NCBI GenBank assembly: GCA_026390735.1
Contig: JAPLFJ010000003.1
Location: 1-64,000, forward strand
Reading direction: 5' to 3'
Source: Ignavibacteriota bacterium
Lineage (GTDB): Bacteria; Bacteroidota; Ignavibacteria; Tepidaquicellales; Tepidaquicellaceae
DNA length: 64,000 nucleotides
A program made the translations under genes and the position numbers. The stretch's first letter is position 1. Each line of letters starts with the position of its first letter. Shown here in pieces: positions 8,340 to 17,539 of the stretch. The notes under the pieces are model-generated. The model saw only the letters and a program-made list of their open reading frames with translations. It was not told the origin of the DNA and did no database searches.

Positions 8340-9743
8340 TCAGAATGACAGCACTACATTCTCTATATTCCATCCGCCCTTAAGGTTCAGGACGTTTGAG
8401 TATACTATAATCTTTTCTGAAGGTTTATAAGGATAGTACTGACCGCTTGTATATTTACCATCGCTATCGGTATCCATGTATGCCAGAAGGTAATAGGTCC
8501 CTTCTAACAATCCGGGAAAAGAGAAAGTTGAGTCAGAGGTAATTGTACGTGTGTAGTTCAATTCCCTTTTGTTTTTATTAATCAGGGTTATGACTACAGG
8601 AGATTCAATTTTGTATTTATCAGTGATTAAACCTTTTATCTCTCCTGTTTTTCTCTCGTCGGCTATCGTAAAGCTAAGTTTGTATTTTCTTTCTGAAGCG
8701 TTTTTAGAATAATTAAATTTAAACATCAGAGGTGCATTGCTGTATAATCCTACTGTAGGTATAACTTCAAGCAATGAATCATTCATCCAGTTATAAATAA
8801 GTTTAACCTTATTTCCGAGTGTATCCTGCATTGAAGAAGAACCTGCTACATCATCCTTGGTAACTGTGTGGTTTTTAAAGTAGAAATATATTCTTGACAT
8901 CATCCCTATATTTTTATCACCGTCGGAGATATTTGAATAAACATTACCTGTAGTATCAGGCAAGAGGGATTTATAAAATTCCTTGGACGAATAGAAATCA
9001 GGCTGCAGAAGAGCATCTTTGAGTATAAAATTCACGCCTGTGTTTGGAATGGTGTCTTTTACATCGATGTCTCTTTCGGTAACCGAAATGTATTCGAATT
9101 CTTTGTCATACAGACCGTTCCGGTCATTATCAAAAACCGTGAAGAACCTGTACTTCCCGTTTGAAAGATTCTCGAACTTATAGTTTCCTTCATTACTGAC
9201 CGGCATAATGAAATCGGGAGAATCTTTAGAGGGATCTTTTTCTGTCCCATCCGCAAGTTTATACGCAAACACAAATTCCTTTTCAAAACTATAACCGAAT
9301 ACTTTCCCCGATACTTTACCTTTGTCAAGGGAATGACCTGTGGATATTGCAAACTGTATTGGTTCGGAGATTGTGTTACTCCTTATATCCTTGAATATTT
9401 TTCCTATTACGAACAAATATGTTCTGTCTTTCTCAAGTCCTTTTTCAAATTTTATAGTTACGCTTTTTCCGCTCCAGTCATACTTAAGTTCACTTTTAGG
9501 TTTGGGAGAAACAAAAAAAGCATCGGTGAAACTTCTTCTGTCAACATATTCATCGAATTCTATAGTGATTTCATTACCCGTGAAATCTGTTGCATCAGGA
9601 CGCGGGTACAGGTATTTAATCCTTGGCGGCACTTTATCATCTTCACCACCTGAAGGGGGCTGCTGGTTTGCACACCCGCTGAACGAGGCAAATACGTAAA
9701 GCGAAACGATGTATAATATTATATGTAAACTATTTTTCTTCAT
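8340..9743 (-). CDS. Ig-like (Big_5/SbsA-type) domain lipoprotein
   Basis: A 467-residue lipoprotein: hydrophobic signal and lipobox FSGC, Cys at about residue 24, then a Gly/Pro/Asp linker (QQPPSGGEDDKVPP). Residues about 38-135 form an SbsA/Big_5-type Ig domain (PRIKYLYPRPDATDFTG, ITIEFDEYVD). The rest resembles further beta-sandwich modules, including YRFFTVFDNDRNGLYD and TYYLLAYMDTDSDGKYTSG, which look like carboxypeptidase-regulatory-type repeats with Asp-rich loops. The gene overlaps the end of the upstream histidine-kinase gene by 14 bases, so the two are probably co-transcribed. Confidence 0.85.
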   Translation of the reverse strand: MKKNSLHIILYIVSLYVFASFSGCANQQPPSGGEDDKVPPRIKYLYPRPDATDFTGNEITIEFDEYVDRRSFTDAFFVSPKPKSELKYDWSGKSVTIKFEKGLEKDRTYLFVIGKIFKDIRSNTISEPIQFAISTGHSLDKGKVSGKVFGYSFEKEFVFAYKLADGTEKDPSKDSPDFIMPVSNEGNYKFENLSNGKYRFFTVFDNDRNGLYDKEFEYISVTERDIDVKDTIPNTGVNFILKDALLQPDFYSSKEFYKSLLPDTTGNVYSNISDGDKNIGMMSRIYFYFKNHTVTKDDVAGSSSMQDTLGNKVKLIYNWMNDSLLEVIPTVGLYSNAPLMFKFNYSKNASERKYKLSFTIADERKTGEIKGLITDKYKIESPVVITLINKNKRELNYTRTITSDSTFSFPGLLEGTYYLLAYMDTDSDGKYTSGQYYPYKPSEKIIVYSNVLNLKGGWNIENVVLSF

Positions 9744-12700
9744 ACCTTATAAAATTCATTACGACGGTTGTTCCTTCGCCGAGTTTACTGTTAAAAGATA
9801 TTTTGGCTTTCATATCATCGAGCGACTTTTTAGTGATTGCCAGTCCGAGCCCCATACCTGTTGACTTTGTTGAGAAGTTAGGTTCGAAAAGTTTACCGAG
9901 TATTTCGGGTTCGATGCCGCAGCCGTTATCTATAATTTCCACAACAACTTTCTTAGGAGTGTTGAAAGACCTTACTTCTATCACGCCGTCGCGTTCAATG
10001 GACTGTACAGAATTTTTCACTATGTTCTGAAATACCCTGTTCATTTCCTGTCTGTCGGCTTTAACCAGATATAAATCAGGACTGAGATTTTTAACTATCT
10101 TTAACTCATTGTTTAAAGTATAGAGAGAGATAACATCCTCAAGAACTTCGTTTATGTTCAGCGGTTCGTAATTCCTTTGCGGTAGTTTTGCAAAATCGGA
10201 GAATGCTGTTGCTATCTTATTGAGTTTATCTATTTCCTTAATAATAAGTTCTTTTGTTTTCTTAAGTACGGCTTCAAATTCAGTAAAGTCTTTTTCCTGA
10301 TAAATGTTATAAAGATGCTGAATGGAGAGTTTCATCGGTGTAAGCGGATTCTTGATTTCGTGTGCTACACGTCTTGCTATGTCTCGCCATGCAGCTTCGC
10401 GTTCAACTCTTTTGAGCTTATCTTTTGACTTTGCAAGGTCACGCGTCATTTTATTGAATGAATCCACAAGAGAACCGAATTCATCGTTACGGTTAATGTC
10501 CAGTACAACGTTTTCTTCTCCGAGTGCAATCCTCTCTGTTGCTTCCTGAAGCATTGAAATTGGCTGAGAGAGTTTTGCGGTTATGAATGCAACCAAGGCA
10601 AAAAGTATAACGATAACGATCAAGTAAGAACCAAAAATAAAAGTGAGTGTTTCGGTAAGTTCTTCCTGTATTTCTTTCTGTTTATAAACGGAAAGAGAAG
10701 ATATTATTCCGTTAACATTATTATTTCTGTCTTTAAGCGGTTTATAGCCGACCAGATAGTTCTGTCCCTGGATTTCCTTGCTTTCGAGGAACAGGTCCTT
10801 CTTCAGAATCAGTATGTTGAAATATCCCTCTTCAGGAACTCTTGTATCGAGAAAATCAGACTTATACAGTTCGTCGTTAGTTGTTGCAATAAGATTGGAT
10901 TTAACGAATATGTTAAAGTTCTTGTCAATGTTTTCAAAACTCTTTGATAGTATATCCCTGCCAGCCTGTTTGATTGTATCAGTCGGCTTATATTTATTGA
11001 ATAAGATCTTTTCGTCTTTAAGGGTTTCGTTCAGTAAACTTAAGTCAGACAGCAGTTGATTCTTATATCCCAGGTCGTTCTTGTTGTTGATGTACGTGCG
11101 AGTGTAAATGGCAAGGAATACAATAGGAATAACCGAAACGACAATAAAGGACAGGAACAGTTTTGTTTTAAAATCAAATTTCAGACTGCGGATATTAAGG
11201 AGATACTTTGTTGAGTAAATTACATTGAATGCAATAAATACAACAAGCGAGAACAGTACAAACTTCAGGAAATAGAACATCTGCAGACTAAAGTCATCGC
11301 GCTTGATACTTACAACAAATATTCTTTCATCGAACGGCTTGGTATCATCACGTTCTGGTACTTTTATATAATATGAACGGTACCTTTCGTTTACGAGCTG
11401 ATCGTACCTCCAGTTGCTTTTCTTCTCGGATGTTTTAACGCTTTCATTAAACAGATCAATGAATTTTAATGTACTCTTTGACACTTCCAGGTCAGTGGAA
11501 TTAACAACTTCTTCGTTGAATATTTCAGTAATAACCGGTTTAGAGATTAACCTGTCCGAGATTCTTTCGCTCTGAAGATTAATGTTACCCGTAAACTGAT
11601 TATCGGTAAAAAGGTTTATAGTTTCAGAGTTAAGGGCCACGATAATGTATCCTTTGACCTCTGCATACTGTGTGTTCCTTAATTCATAATTTTCAATAGG
11701 TAAAATACCCACAAAATACTTATCTGCTTTATTCTCAAAAATTATTATGTTATCTATGAAGATAGGGTCAGGCGTTCCTCTTACATGACTGAAGATATCT
11801 TCATCAATAATGTCTGAATCGGTAGTATCTGATTCGTCTGTTTCGAGATTGAAGTTCCTGGAGAAGTAAGCACGTTTTATGAATGAGATAACGCTGTCGC
11901 TTTTAATAAGGTTGTTGCTGTTGTTAAAATCACTTACGAGTTTTTTGGAAGTGTCGAGAAGGATTACATCAGCCTTGTATTTTTCATAACTCAGTTTACT
12001 GCTGCTCCAGATATAGTACGGAAGTTTCTGTGTTTTCTGAACATCGCCGACATATCTTTCGATGTACATATCTTCCTTGATTTTGCCAAGTTCATCTGAC
12101 AAAAGGAAAATAATTTTATCACTCTGGTTTTCAACGAGTTCGCCGCCGATATTTTCGACGTAGAACGTTTCCTGCGACTTGGTAAACTCAAGAATAACTA
12201 TCGGAGTAATTATAATACACATCAATAGCAGCAGAGATATATTACGCAGAGAAAGTATCTGAAACACTTTCCTCGTACTGTTTTGTTTAAAGACGTAAGC
12301 CGAGAAGAAAAAGAGTATTATTATTATTATTGTCCTGTGCAGGTTAATAAGTTCAAAATTATATCCTGCAAAGTTCAAAGCTTCATTCACTATTATGAAT
12401 GCAATCATAAGGAAGAGAATGAAAAACTTCTTATATAACTTAAACTGGAAAACATTTCTTGCGATACTGATTAACAGCAGTAATATTGACACGTTAAACA
12501 GGAGGTACGCAAAAGTAATAAGAAGAATTGATAACTGTATTATGAATAAAGGTGTATCGGGTATAATATTAGACTTATCGAGAAGTTTAATGTTGGAATT
12601 AAAGATAAGGTTTTTTAAAACCACACCATAAAAATTAAACAACACGAAGAATAATGTAACGATAAATGCGAAAGACACTATTATTTTTACAGGGTTCAAT

Positions 12701-13824
12701 TTGCGGGATTCCTGACGGCCATCCTGATTTGCCTTAAAGATGTGGTAGACTGCAAACAGGGCAAAGACGACAAGAAAAATCACCGAAACAAGAACATCTC
12801 CCAGGGACTGAAACAAACCGAAACCGATTTTAGAGGCATACAGCTGTGGATTGAATAAACTCTGCTCGAAGATTGCAGAAGGGAATCCGTTATAAAGCCA
12901 TAAGAATCTGACTATAATTATAGTAATCAGAAACAGAATTAATCTGAATGCTACTGTTTTAAACAGGTTAACAAGTCTCATTAATACCGGAAACAGAAGT
13001 GTTGTAAGCACAAATATCAGTATTGAAACAACCATTGCAGAATAGCTTTCAATTCCTGTTTTGTGTTCAGTGATATTATACTTCGGGTATGTTATCCTGC
13101 CGATTACTTTATTGTCATCGGATGTAATGTTAAAATAACTGTACTCAATGTCAGCGGAATCCTTACGGATGTCACTTTCGGTTCTGTTTAAAGGCTGAAC
13201 TTTCACTTCGTCACCAATCTCTTCGGTAAAATCATTTGCGAACACATTGCCTGTAAAGTCGAATTGTGATGAGGAATATTTACTGTCGATTAAAATCCCC
13301 GTGATAATAACACCTTCATACTTTTTATCATCTTCGAGCTGGCGTACGGGTGTATAATAGACCAGATACGTAAAGAAACCTATTTCCTTAATGATGGTTG
13401 TTGTGGAGCCTGAGAGTGCTTTCTGTATTAAAAGTATTTCGGGAGATAGTTGTCTGCCTTTATAATAAATCTGTTCAATACGTTTATCGAATATTTCAGC
13501 ACTGATATTATCGTTTGAATTGTAGGCCTTCATAATTTCGAAGAGCTTTTTCACATCTCCTTTTTCGATGCTTTTCCTGACGTCAAGATTGGATGAAATA
13601 CTGTTTGTATAAACTGTAAGTCTGGATTTAACGATATCGAATCCGTTACTGATTTTAGCAGAGCGTTCCTTGTTTTTCTCTTCAACTATCTGTGACTCAT
13701 TATCAGAAGATCTGGAGCTTACGTAACCGGAAGTAAACTTAACTGCAATAATCCACAGCAAAACGATTATAAGAATAATCGTCAGGATTTTATATTTGCG
13801 GGGGAATATGTATTGGAAATACAT
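9730..13824 (-). CDS. Very large NtrY-like sensor histidine kinase
   Basis: At 1364 residues it is about twice the usual kinase length. The N-terminal two thirds hold one helix near residue 15, an extracytoplasmic segment, a cluster of about eight membrane helices (about 255-530), a second large extracytoplasmic domain, and further helices. A HAMP domain follows (LSQPISMLQEATERIALGE). The kinase core has H-box HEIKNPLTPMK (His near 1155), N-box NIVKNSVQSI, G1 DNGCGIE and G2 GMGLGLA. The H-box type matches NtrY. No response regulator gene is nearby. It lies in an operon with a DUF4783 gene upstream and an Ig-like lipoprotein downstream; signal and target are unknown. Confidence 0.92.
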   Translation of the reverse strand: MYFQYIFPRKYKILTIILIIVLLWIIAVKFTSGYVSSRSSDNESQIVEEKNKERSAKISNGFDIVKSRLTVYTNSISSNLDVRKSIEKGDVKKLFEIMKAYNSNDNISAEIFDKRIEQIYYKGRQLSPEILLIQKALSGSTTTIIKEIGFFTYLVYYTPVRQLEDDKKYEGVIITGILIDSKYSSSQFDFTGNVFANDFTEEIGDEVKVQPLNRTESDIRKDSADIEYSYFNITSDDNKVIGRITYPKYNITEHKTGIESYSAMVVSILIFVLTTLLFPVLMRLVNLFKTVAFRLILFLITIIIVRFLWLYNGFPSAIFEQSLFNPQLYASKIGFGLFQSLGDVLVSVIFLVVFALFAVYHIFKANQDGRQESRKLNPVKIIVSFAFIVTLFFVLFNFYGVVLKNLIFNSNIKLLDKSNIIPDTPLFIIQLSILLITFAYLLFNVSILLLLISIARNVFQFKLYKKFFILFLMIAFIIVNEALNFAGYNFELINLHRTIIIIILFFFSAYVFKQNSTRKVFQILSLRNISLLLLMCIIITPIVILEFTKSQETFYVENIGGELVENQSDKIIFLLSDELGKIKEDMYIERYVGDVQKTQKLPYYIWSSSKLSYEKYKADVILLDTSKKLVSDFNNSNNLIKSDSVISFIKRAYFSRNFNLETDESDTTDSDIIDEDIFSHVRGTPDPIFIDNIIIFENKADKYFVGILPIENYELRNTQYAEVKGYIIVALNSETINLFTDNQFTGNINLQSERISDRLISKPVITEIFNEEVVNSTDLEVSKSTLKFIDLFNESVKTSEKKSNWRYDQLVNERYRSYYIKVPERDDTKPFDERIFVVSIKRDDFSLQMFYFLKFVLFSLVVFIAFNVIYSTKYLLNIRSLKFDFKTKLFLSFIVVSVIPIVFLAIYTRTYINNKNDLGYKNQLLSDLSLLNETLKDEKILFNKYKPTDTIKQAGRDILSKSFENIDKNFNIFVKSNLIATTNDELYKSDFLDTRVPEEGYFNILILKKDLFLESKEIQGQNYLVGYKPLKDRNNNVNGIISSLSVYKQKEIQEELTETLTFIFGSYLIVIVILFALVAFITAKLSQPISMLQEATERIALGEENVVLDINRNDEFGSLVDSFNKMTRDLAKSKDKLKRVEREAAWRDIARRVAHEIKNPLTPMKLSIQHLYNIYQEKDFTEFEAVLKKTKELIIKEIDKLNKIATAFSDFAKLPQRNYEPLNINEVLEDVISLYTLNNELKIVKNLSPDLYLVKADRQEMNRVFQNIVKNSVQSIERDGVIEVRSFNTPKKVVVEIIDNGCGIEPEILGKLFEPNFSTKSTGMGLGLAITKKSLDDMKAKISFNSKLGEGTTVVMNFIRYEEK

Positions 13825-13838
13825 TTTTGTTAAATTTA

Positions 13839-14315
13839 TCAGTTCAGGTTAATCTGATCGATGTACCAAATATCATCTTTGAATTTTAACGATATTGATA
13901 ATTTCATTTCCTTCTTACCGCTTCCAAGATTATAAAAATACTTACCCATTACGAAAGCATAGGAATTTTTATGATAGGACCTCAGGTATTTTACGCTTGT
14001 AACTTTGTAGTATTCCATAAAGTCTGTAACTATATATTCAGCCTGGCTGGAGCTGTAGTAGCCTTTTTCGGTGCCAAGTACATCAAGAAAAACCTCGGAG
14101 CCAAAATACTTACTCACAGCACTTATACTGGAATAAGAAAATCCGTAAGATATTTCTTTAAAAGTTTTTTTGCAAAGTTCATACTTCTTCTTTGCTTCAT
14201 CGTTTTTATACTTTTTATCTTTCCACCAGTCCTCCTGAGAGAATGCTGAATTAGACATAAAGATAAACGCAACAAGCAGAGTTGTTAGATAAAATCCCCT
14301 CATATTAATTTTCAT
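13839..14315 (-). CDS. DUF4783-family secreted protein (NTF2-like)
   Basis: A 158-residue protein with a signal peptide ending near NSAFSQ. The mature domain contains SISAVSKYFGSEVFLDVLG, a GYYSSSQAEYIVTDFM segment, and a C-terminal strand DIWYIDQINLN. This fits DUF4783, an NTF2-like fold found in Bacteroidota periplasmic proteins. The start may be 14315 or an internal ATG at 14303. The gene ends 14 bases before the histidine-kinase gene and is probably the first gene of that operon. Its ligand is unknown. Confidence 0.8.
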   Translation of the reverse strand: MKINMRGFYLTTLLVAFIFMSNSAFSQEDWWKDKKYKNDEAKKKYELCKKTFKEISYGFSYSSISAVSKYFGSEVFLDVLGTEKGYYSSSQAEYIVTDFMEYYKVTSVKYLRSYHKNSYAFVMGKYFYNLGSGKKEMKLSISLKFKDDIWYIDQINLN

Positions 14316-14634
14316 TACTTAATTTAATCAATTTCAGCGCTTATTTCAATTTAAAGTTTTAACTAAATTGCGATTGTAAAATTGAATAGAATGCAGTTGT
14401 TATTTGACCGTTGATCCGCCCAGCAAAATGGCTGACACAAAGAAGACGTAGTTGGAAGTTGCAGTAAAAAGCAGAATCGTTTAAAATTTCATTTTATAGT
14501 GTAATTCAGAATTATGAAATTGGGCATTGAAATAACGGTTAGAAATCGTTATTTTATCCTTTTGTGATATAAAAATATGCGAAATATCGCTTAATTAAGC
14601 ATTTTTTGCGGCATTTTTATACATAAAATCAGAG
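14316..14634. other. Intergenic region upstream of tRNA-Met
   Basis: A 319-base AT-rich gap between divergent units. It holds one hairpin, AATAACG paired with CGTTATT at about 14531-14555, followed by a T-rich stretch, and a smaller GCGA/TCGC hairpin near 14580. No gene is seen. The tRNA promoter must lie in its last 60 bases, but I could not place it with confidence. Confidence 0.4.
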
Positions 14635-14708
14635 GCCGGAGTAGCTCAGCTGGTTAGAGCGTCGGAATCATAATCCGCAGGTCGGGGGTTCAAGTCCCTC
14701 CTCCGGTA
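14635..14708 (+). tRNA. tRNA-Met (CAT anticodon)
   Basis: A 74-base cloverleaf. Acceptor GCCGGAG pairs with CTCCGGT (first pair G-U), D-stem GCTC/GAGC, anticodon loop ATCATAA with T33 and anticodon CAT, variable loop AGGTC, T-stem GGGGG/CCCTC with TTCAAGT loop, discriminator A. The first anticodon-stem pair (27-43) is a T-C mismatch. CCA is not encoded. The Watson-Crick-like first acceptor position argues against an initiator tRNA. Elongator Met is most likely; the lysidine-modified tRNA-Ile (CAT) cannot be fully excluded. It is closely followed by rpmG. Confidence 0.9.
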
Positions 14709-14734
14709 CTATTAAAATTTAAATTTATTACAAA

Positions 14735-14914
14735 ATGGCTAAGAAAAAAGAAGGCGCGAGAATAAAAATTAAGCTCGTAAGCACTGAAGGCGAACACAAA
14801 GGCAAGAGTGTTTATGTTACTTACAAGAACAGAAACAACACAAAAGAAAGAATCGAGCTTATGAAATACGATAGATTTGCAAGAAAACACGTTTTACACA
14901 GGGAAGCAAAATAA
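14735..14914 (+). CDS. rpmG: Ribosomal protein L33 (bL33)
   Basis: A 59-residue basic protein starting MAKKKEGARIKIKLVS and ending YDRFARKHVLHREAK. It belongs to bL33 of the large ribosomal subunit. The two CxxC zinc-binding pairs of the C+ form are absent, so this is the zinc-independent C- form. The gene lies 26 bases after tRNA-Met, a frequent tRNA/L33 arrangement, and is probably co-transcribed with it. The ATG follows an A-rich stretch (ATTACAAAATG) with no Shine-Dalgarno. A short hairpin (GGGAAG 14901-14906 with CTTCCC 14917-14922) overlaps the stop and may be a weak terminator. Confidence 0.92.
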   Translation: MAKKKEGARIKIKLVSTEGEHKGKSVYVTYKNRNNTKERIELMKYDRFARKHVLHREAK

Positions 14915-14941
14915 CACTTCCCTCTTTAATTCTCTTCAGAA

Positions 14942-15415
14942 TTGAAACTTGCAACTCTGCTCTACATTAAAAACTCTAACGGTGACTATTTACTGTTAGA
15001 GCGCTCAAATGAACCCAACAAAGGTCTGCTGTCACCACCCGGAGGTAAACTTCATCTTCATGAGGCTGAATCTCCTTTTGCCTGTGCCATAAGAGAAGCA
15101 AAAGAGGAGTGCAGTATTGATTCAACACCCGAAGACTGGAAACTGCTTGGAATCATTACCGAAAAAAACTATCCTAAGATTGGCAATATTATGCTGTTCC
15201 TTTTTGAATACAAAATCATTTTAAACGAAAAGCCTGATGACTTTAATGAAGGTAATTACGTTTTTGTACCCGAAAATGAGATTCTAAATTCAAGAATACC
15301 TGAATCGGATAAACTTTATATTTGGAATTTTGTTCTAAGGAATAACGGAAGGTTCTTCAGTATACATTTAGACTGCGATGAAAATCCGTATAAATGTACA
15401 ATCGAATCTGAATAA
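14942..15415 (+). CDS. Nudix hydrolase
   Basis: A 157-residue protein of the Nudix fold. The box reads GGKLHLHEAESPFACA then IREAKEECSI: the REAKEE core is intact, but two extra residues lie between the GG and the conserved Glu compared with the GX5EX7REUXEEXGU consensus. Such enzymes hydrolyse nucleoside diphosphate derivatives (oxidised nucleotides, sugar nucleotides and similar). The reading frame begins at TTG (14942), with a stop 5 codons upstream and no ATG before the domain, so TTG is the likely start. It lies 27 bases after rpmG and 17 before folE2. Confidence 0.85.
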   Translation: MKLATLLYIKNSNGDYLLLERSNEPNKGLLSPPGGKLHLHEAESPFACAIREAKEECSIDSTPEDWKLLGIITEKNYPKIGNIMLFLFEYKIILNEKPDDFNEGNYVFVPENEILNSRIPESDKLYIWNFVLRNNGRFFSIHLDCDENPYKCTIESE

Positions 15416-15432
15416 TAAAAACAACTAAAGGA

Positions 15433-16299
15433 ATGAAATCAAAAATGTATAAAAATGAATTTTTAAATGAGGAAGGTGTATGTATGCTGCCTGACACGCA
15501 AAACCAGAATGACATAAGAGATATACCGATAGACAAAGTAGGAATTAAGAGTTTGAAATATCCTATTGTTGTAAAGGATAAGGACAATGGTATACAGCAT
15601 ACCATTGCTACAATCTCGATGACTGTGGATTTACCGAAAGAGTTTAAAGGAACACACATGAGCAGGTTTGTAGAAGTGCTTATGAACAAGAAAGAAATTC
15701 ACATAGATTCCATATATGAGATTCTTAAGGAAATGCAGAACAAACTTAAATCACAGACAGCCCATATAGAACTTGAGTTTCCTTACTTCAGGGAAAAACT
15801 CGCACCTGTAAGCAAAAAGCCTTCACTTATCGATTATAAGATAAGGTATCATGCAGTCGTTAACAAAGACAAGAAGGACTTAATCATGACAGTGGTAGTG
15901 CCCGTTAAAACGCTTTGTCCCTGTTCAAAGAACATTTCAAAGTACGGAGCGCATAATCAGAGGGGCGAAGTTACAGTTTCAGTAAGGTTCTCGGACAATG
16001 TATGGTTTGAAGATATAATAAGTATGATTGAAAAAAGTGCAAGTTCGGAACTGTATACATTACTGAAGAGAGAAGACGAGAAATACGTTACAGAGAAAGC
16101 ATATGAGAATCCTGTGTTCGTTGAAGACGTTGTAAGAAACGTTGTAGTGAAACTTAAAGCAAATGAGGACATTTTATGGTATTCAGTTGAGGCAGAAAAT
16201 TTCGAGAGTATTCACAATCACAACGCATACGCGATGATTGAATCTCATGAAGATTTCAGCAACGGACATTCAAAAGATTTTATGATAAAGAGATATTAA
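15433..16299 (+). CDS. folE2: GTP cyclohydrolase FolE2 (type IB)
   Basis: A 288-residue enzyme that converts GTP to 7,8-dihydroneopterin triphosphate, the first step of folate (and queuosine precursor) synthesis. The family signature CPCSKNISKYGAHNQRG, with metal-binding Cys and catalytic residues, lies at about residues 158-174. HNHNAYA near the C-terminus is also typical. Type IB enzymes tolerate several metals and are used when zinc is scarce. The gene follows the Nudix gene closely; a Nudix hydrolase could act on dihydroneopterin triphosphate, the FolE2 product, but this link is only suggested by neighbourhood. It ends in a four-base convergent overlap with the HAD gene. Confidence 0.95.
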   Translation: MKSKMYKNEFLNEEGVCMLPDTQNQNDIRDIPIDKVGIKSLKYPIVVKDKDNGIQHTIATISMTVDLPKEFKGTHMSRFVEVLMNKKEIHIDSIYEILKEMQNKLKSQTAHIELEFPYFREKLAPVSKKPSLIDYKIRYHAVVNKDKKDLIMTVVVPVKTLCPCSKNISKYGAHNQRGEVTVSVRFSDNVWFEDIISMIEKSASSELYTLLKREDEKYVTEKAYENPVFVEDVVRNVVVKLKANEDILWYSVEAENFESIHNHNAYAMIESHEDFSNGHSKDFMIKRY

Positions 16300-16922
16300 G
16301 ATATTCCTTTTACAAGTCTGGAAAATTCACTTGTAAATTTTTTATGCAGGTTATAATGTATGGTTTTAATACCGAGTGCCTGAGCTGAGATGATATTATC
16401 TTTCATATCGTCAACAAGGACGGTCTCTTCTGGTTTAAGATGAAACTTTTCAAGTGTATATTTGAAAAGTTTCTTGTGCGGTTTTATCATATTGACCTTA
16501 TAAGACAATACTCTTTTCTTCAGTAATCTTACAAAAGGGAAATTGTTATCTATAAAAGTGATATGAACTGAATCTGTATTTGAAAGGAGGAACAATTTGT
16601 ACTTTTTAATACGGGATATTTTCTCGAGGAATCTTTTCATATTCTGGTTAGCCCAGAAAATATCGGCATAGAAAAACATAAAGTCTCCGTATCCGATCTT
16701 AAGGTCAAACTTCTTTTTAACTTTTCTGAAGAATTCCCTGTGGGACATACGCCCGGTCATAAGTTTAACGTCCAGTTTGTTATCGTAAATGTATTTCTTA
16801 AACTTTAATCCACTCAGTTTTTTTTCTCTTTCGGCAATACCGTTATAAAAGTATGAGAAGTCAAAATAGACCAGTGTATTGCCGAGGTCAAAGATTATAT
16901 TTCTAATGCAGGGCTTGTGCAA
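16296..16922 (-). CDS. HAD-superfamily hydrolase
   Basis: About 208 residues from a TTG start at 16922, one base after the gpmA stop. An ATG at 16949 would overlap gpmA by 26 bases. Motif I is FDLGNTLV, with the nucleophile Asp present and the second Asp replaced by Gly, as in YihX-type phosphatases. Motif II is LLSNTD, the motif III Lys lies in YKVNMIKPHKKLF, and motif IV is VLVDDMKDNI. It is a cytoplasmic phosphatase, probably acting on a small phosphorylated metabolite; substrate unknown. It is the last gene of the run cdsA to HAD. Confidence 0.85.
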   Translation of the reverse strand: MHKPCIRNIIFDLGNTLVYFDFSYFYNGIAEREKKLSGLKFKKYIYDNKLDVKLMTGRMSHREFFRKVKKKFDLKIGYGDFMFFYADIFWANQNMKRFLEKISRIKKYKLFLLSNTDSVHITFIDNNFPFVRLLKKRVLSYKVNMIKPHKKLFKYTLEKFHLKPEETVLVDDMKDNIISAQALGIKTIHYNLHKKFTSEFSRLVKGIS

Positions 16923-16923
16923 T

Positions 16924-17529
16924 TTACAGATATTTGGTTTCCAGTACATTAAGGTTTTCGTCGAGGTCATAAAGCTTCGGAACACCTGTAGGAATTTCAG
17001 TCTCGAGTATCTGCTCTTTTGTTAACTTTTCCAGATGCATAATTAAAGCACGCAGACTGTTTCCATGTGCAGATATTAAAACATTCTTGCCTTTTTTAAG
17101 AAGCGGCACGATATTGTAATTCCAGTATGGCAGAACCCTTGCAGATGTATCCTTAAGGCTTTCACCGTTGGGAGGAGCAACGTCATAACTGCGTCTCCAT
17201 ATTTTCACCTGTTCATCGCCATATTGTTTTCTGGTTTCGTCTTTATTCAATCCCTGTAAATCACCGTACATTCTTTCGTTCAGGGATTTATCGAATTCCA
17301 TATGAATATCTCTTTGTCCTATTTCATCCAGAATTATATACAGAGTGCTTTGCGCTCTTTTTAATGCAGAGGCAAATGCGATATCGAACGTATATCCTTT
17401 AAGTTTCTTTCCTGCGTCATGCGCTTCTTCAATTCCTTTAGGGGATAATTCAATATCAACCCAACCCGTAAAACGGTTTTCCAGATTCCATCGTGACTGG
17501 CCGTGCCTTACAATAACTAATTTTGACAT
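16924..17529 (-). CDS. gpmA: 2,3-bisphosphoglycerate-dependent phosphoglycerate mutase
   Basis: A 201-residue glycolytic enzyme interconverting 3- and 2-phosphoglycerate. Catalytic motifs: RHGQSRWN with the phosphorylated His near residue 9, NRFTGWVDIELS, NERMYGDLQG with the acid Glu, and SAHGNSLRAL with the second catalytic His. It is shorter than the 230-250 residues of E. coli GpmA, consistent with the compact bacterial subtype. It follows the thioredoxin-like gene by 10 bases, so the two are probably co-transcribed. Confidence 0.93.
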   Translation of the reverse strand: MSKLVIVRHGQSRWNLENRFTGWVDIELSPKGIEEAHDAGKKLKGYTFDIAFASALKRAQSTLYIILDEIGQRDIHMEFDKSLNERMYGDLQGLNKDETRKQYGDEQVKIWRRSYDVAPPNGESLKDTSARVLPYWNYNIVPLLKKGKNVLISAHGNSLRALIMHLEKLTKEQILETEIPTGVPKLYDLDENLNVLETKYL

Positions 17530-17539
17530 ATTGTATAAT

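Noticed and set aside
9333-9699. Long frames on the plus strand antisense to the Ig-like lipoprotein and the histidine kinase
   Set aside because: They lie wholly inside well-supported genes on the other strand, have low-quality compositions (runs of Ser, Phe, Cys) and no family resemblance.
14635-14708. tRNA-Ile2 (lysidine type) instead of tRNA-Met
   Set aside because: The CAT anticodon fits both. The remaining body is closer to elongator Met by memory, but this was not tested; I kept Met with a note.
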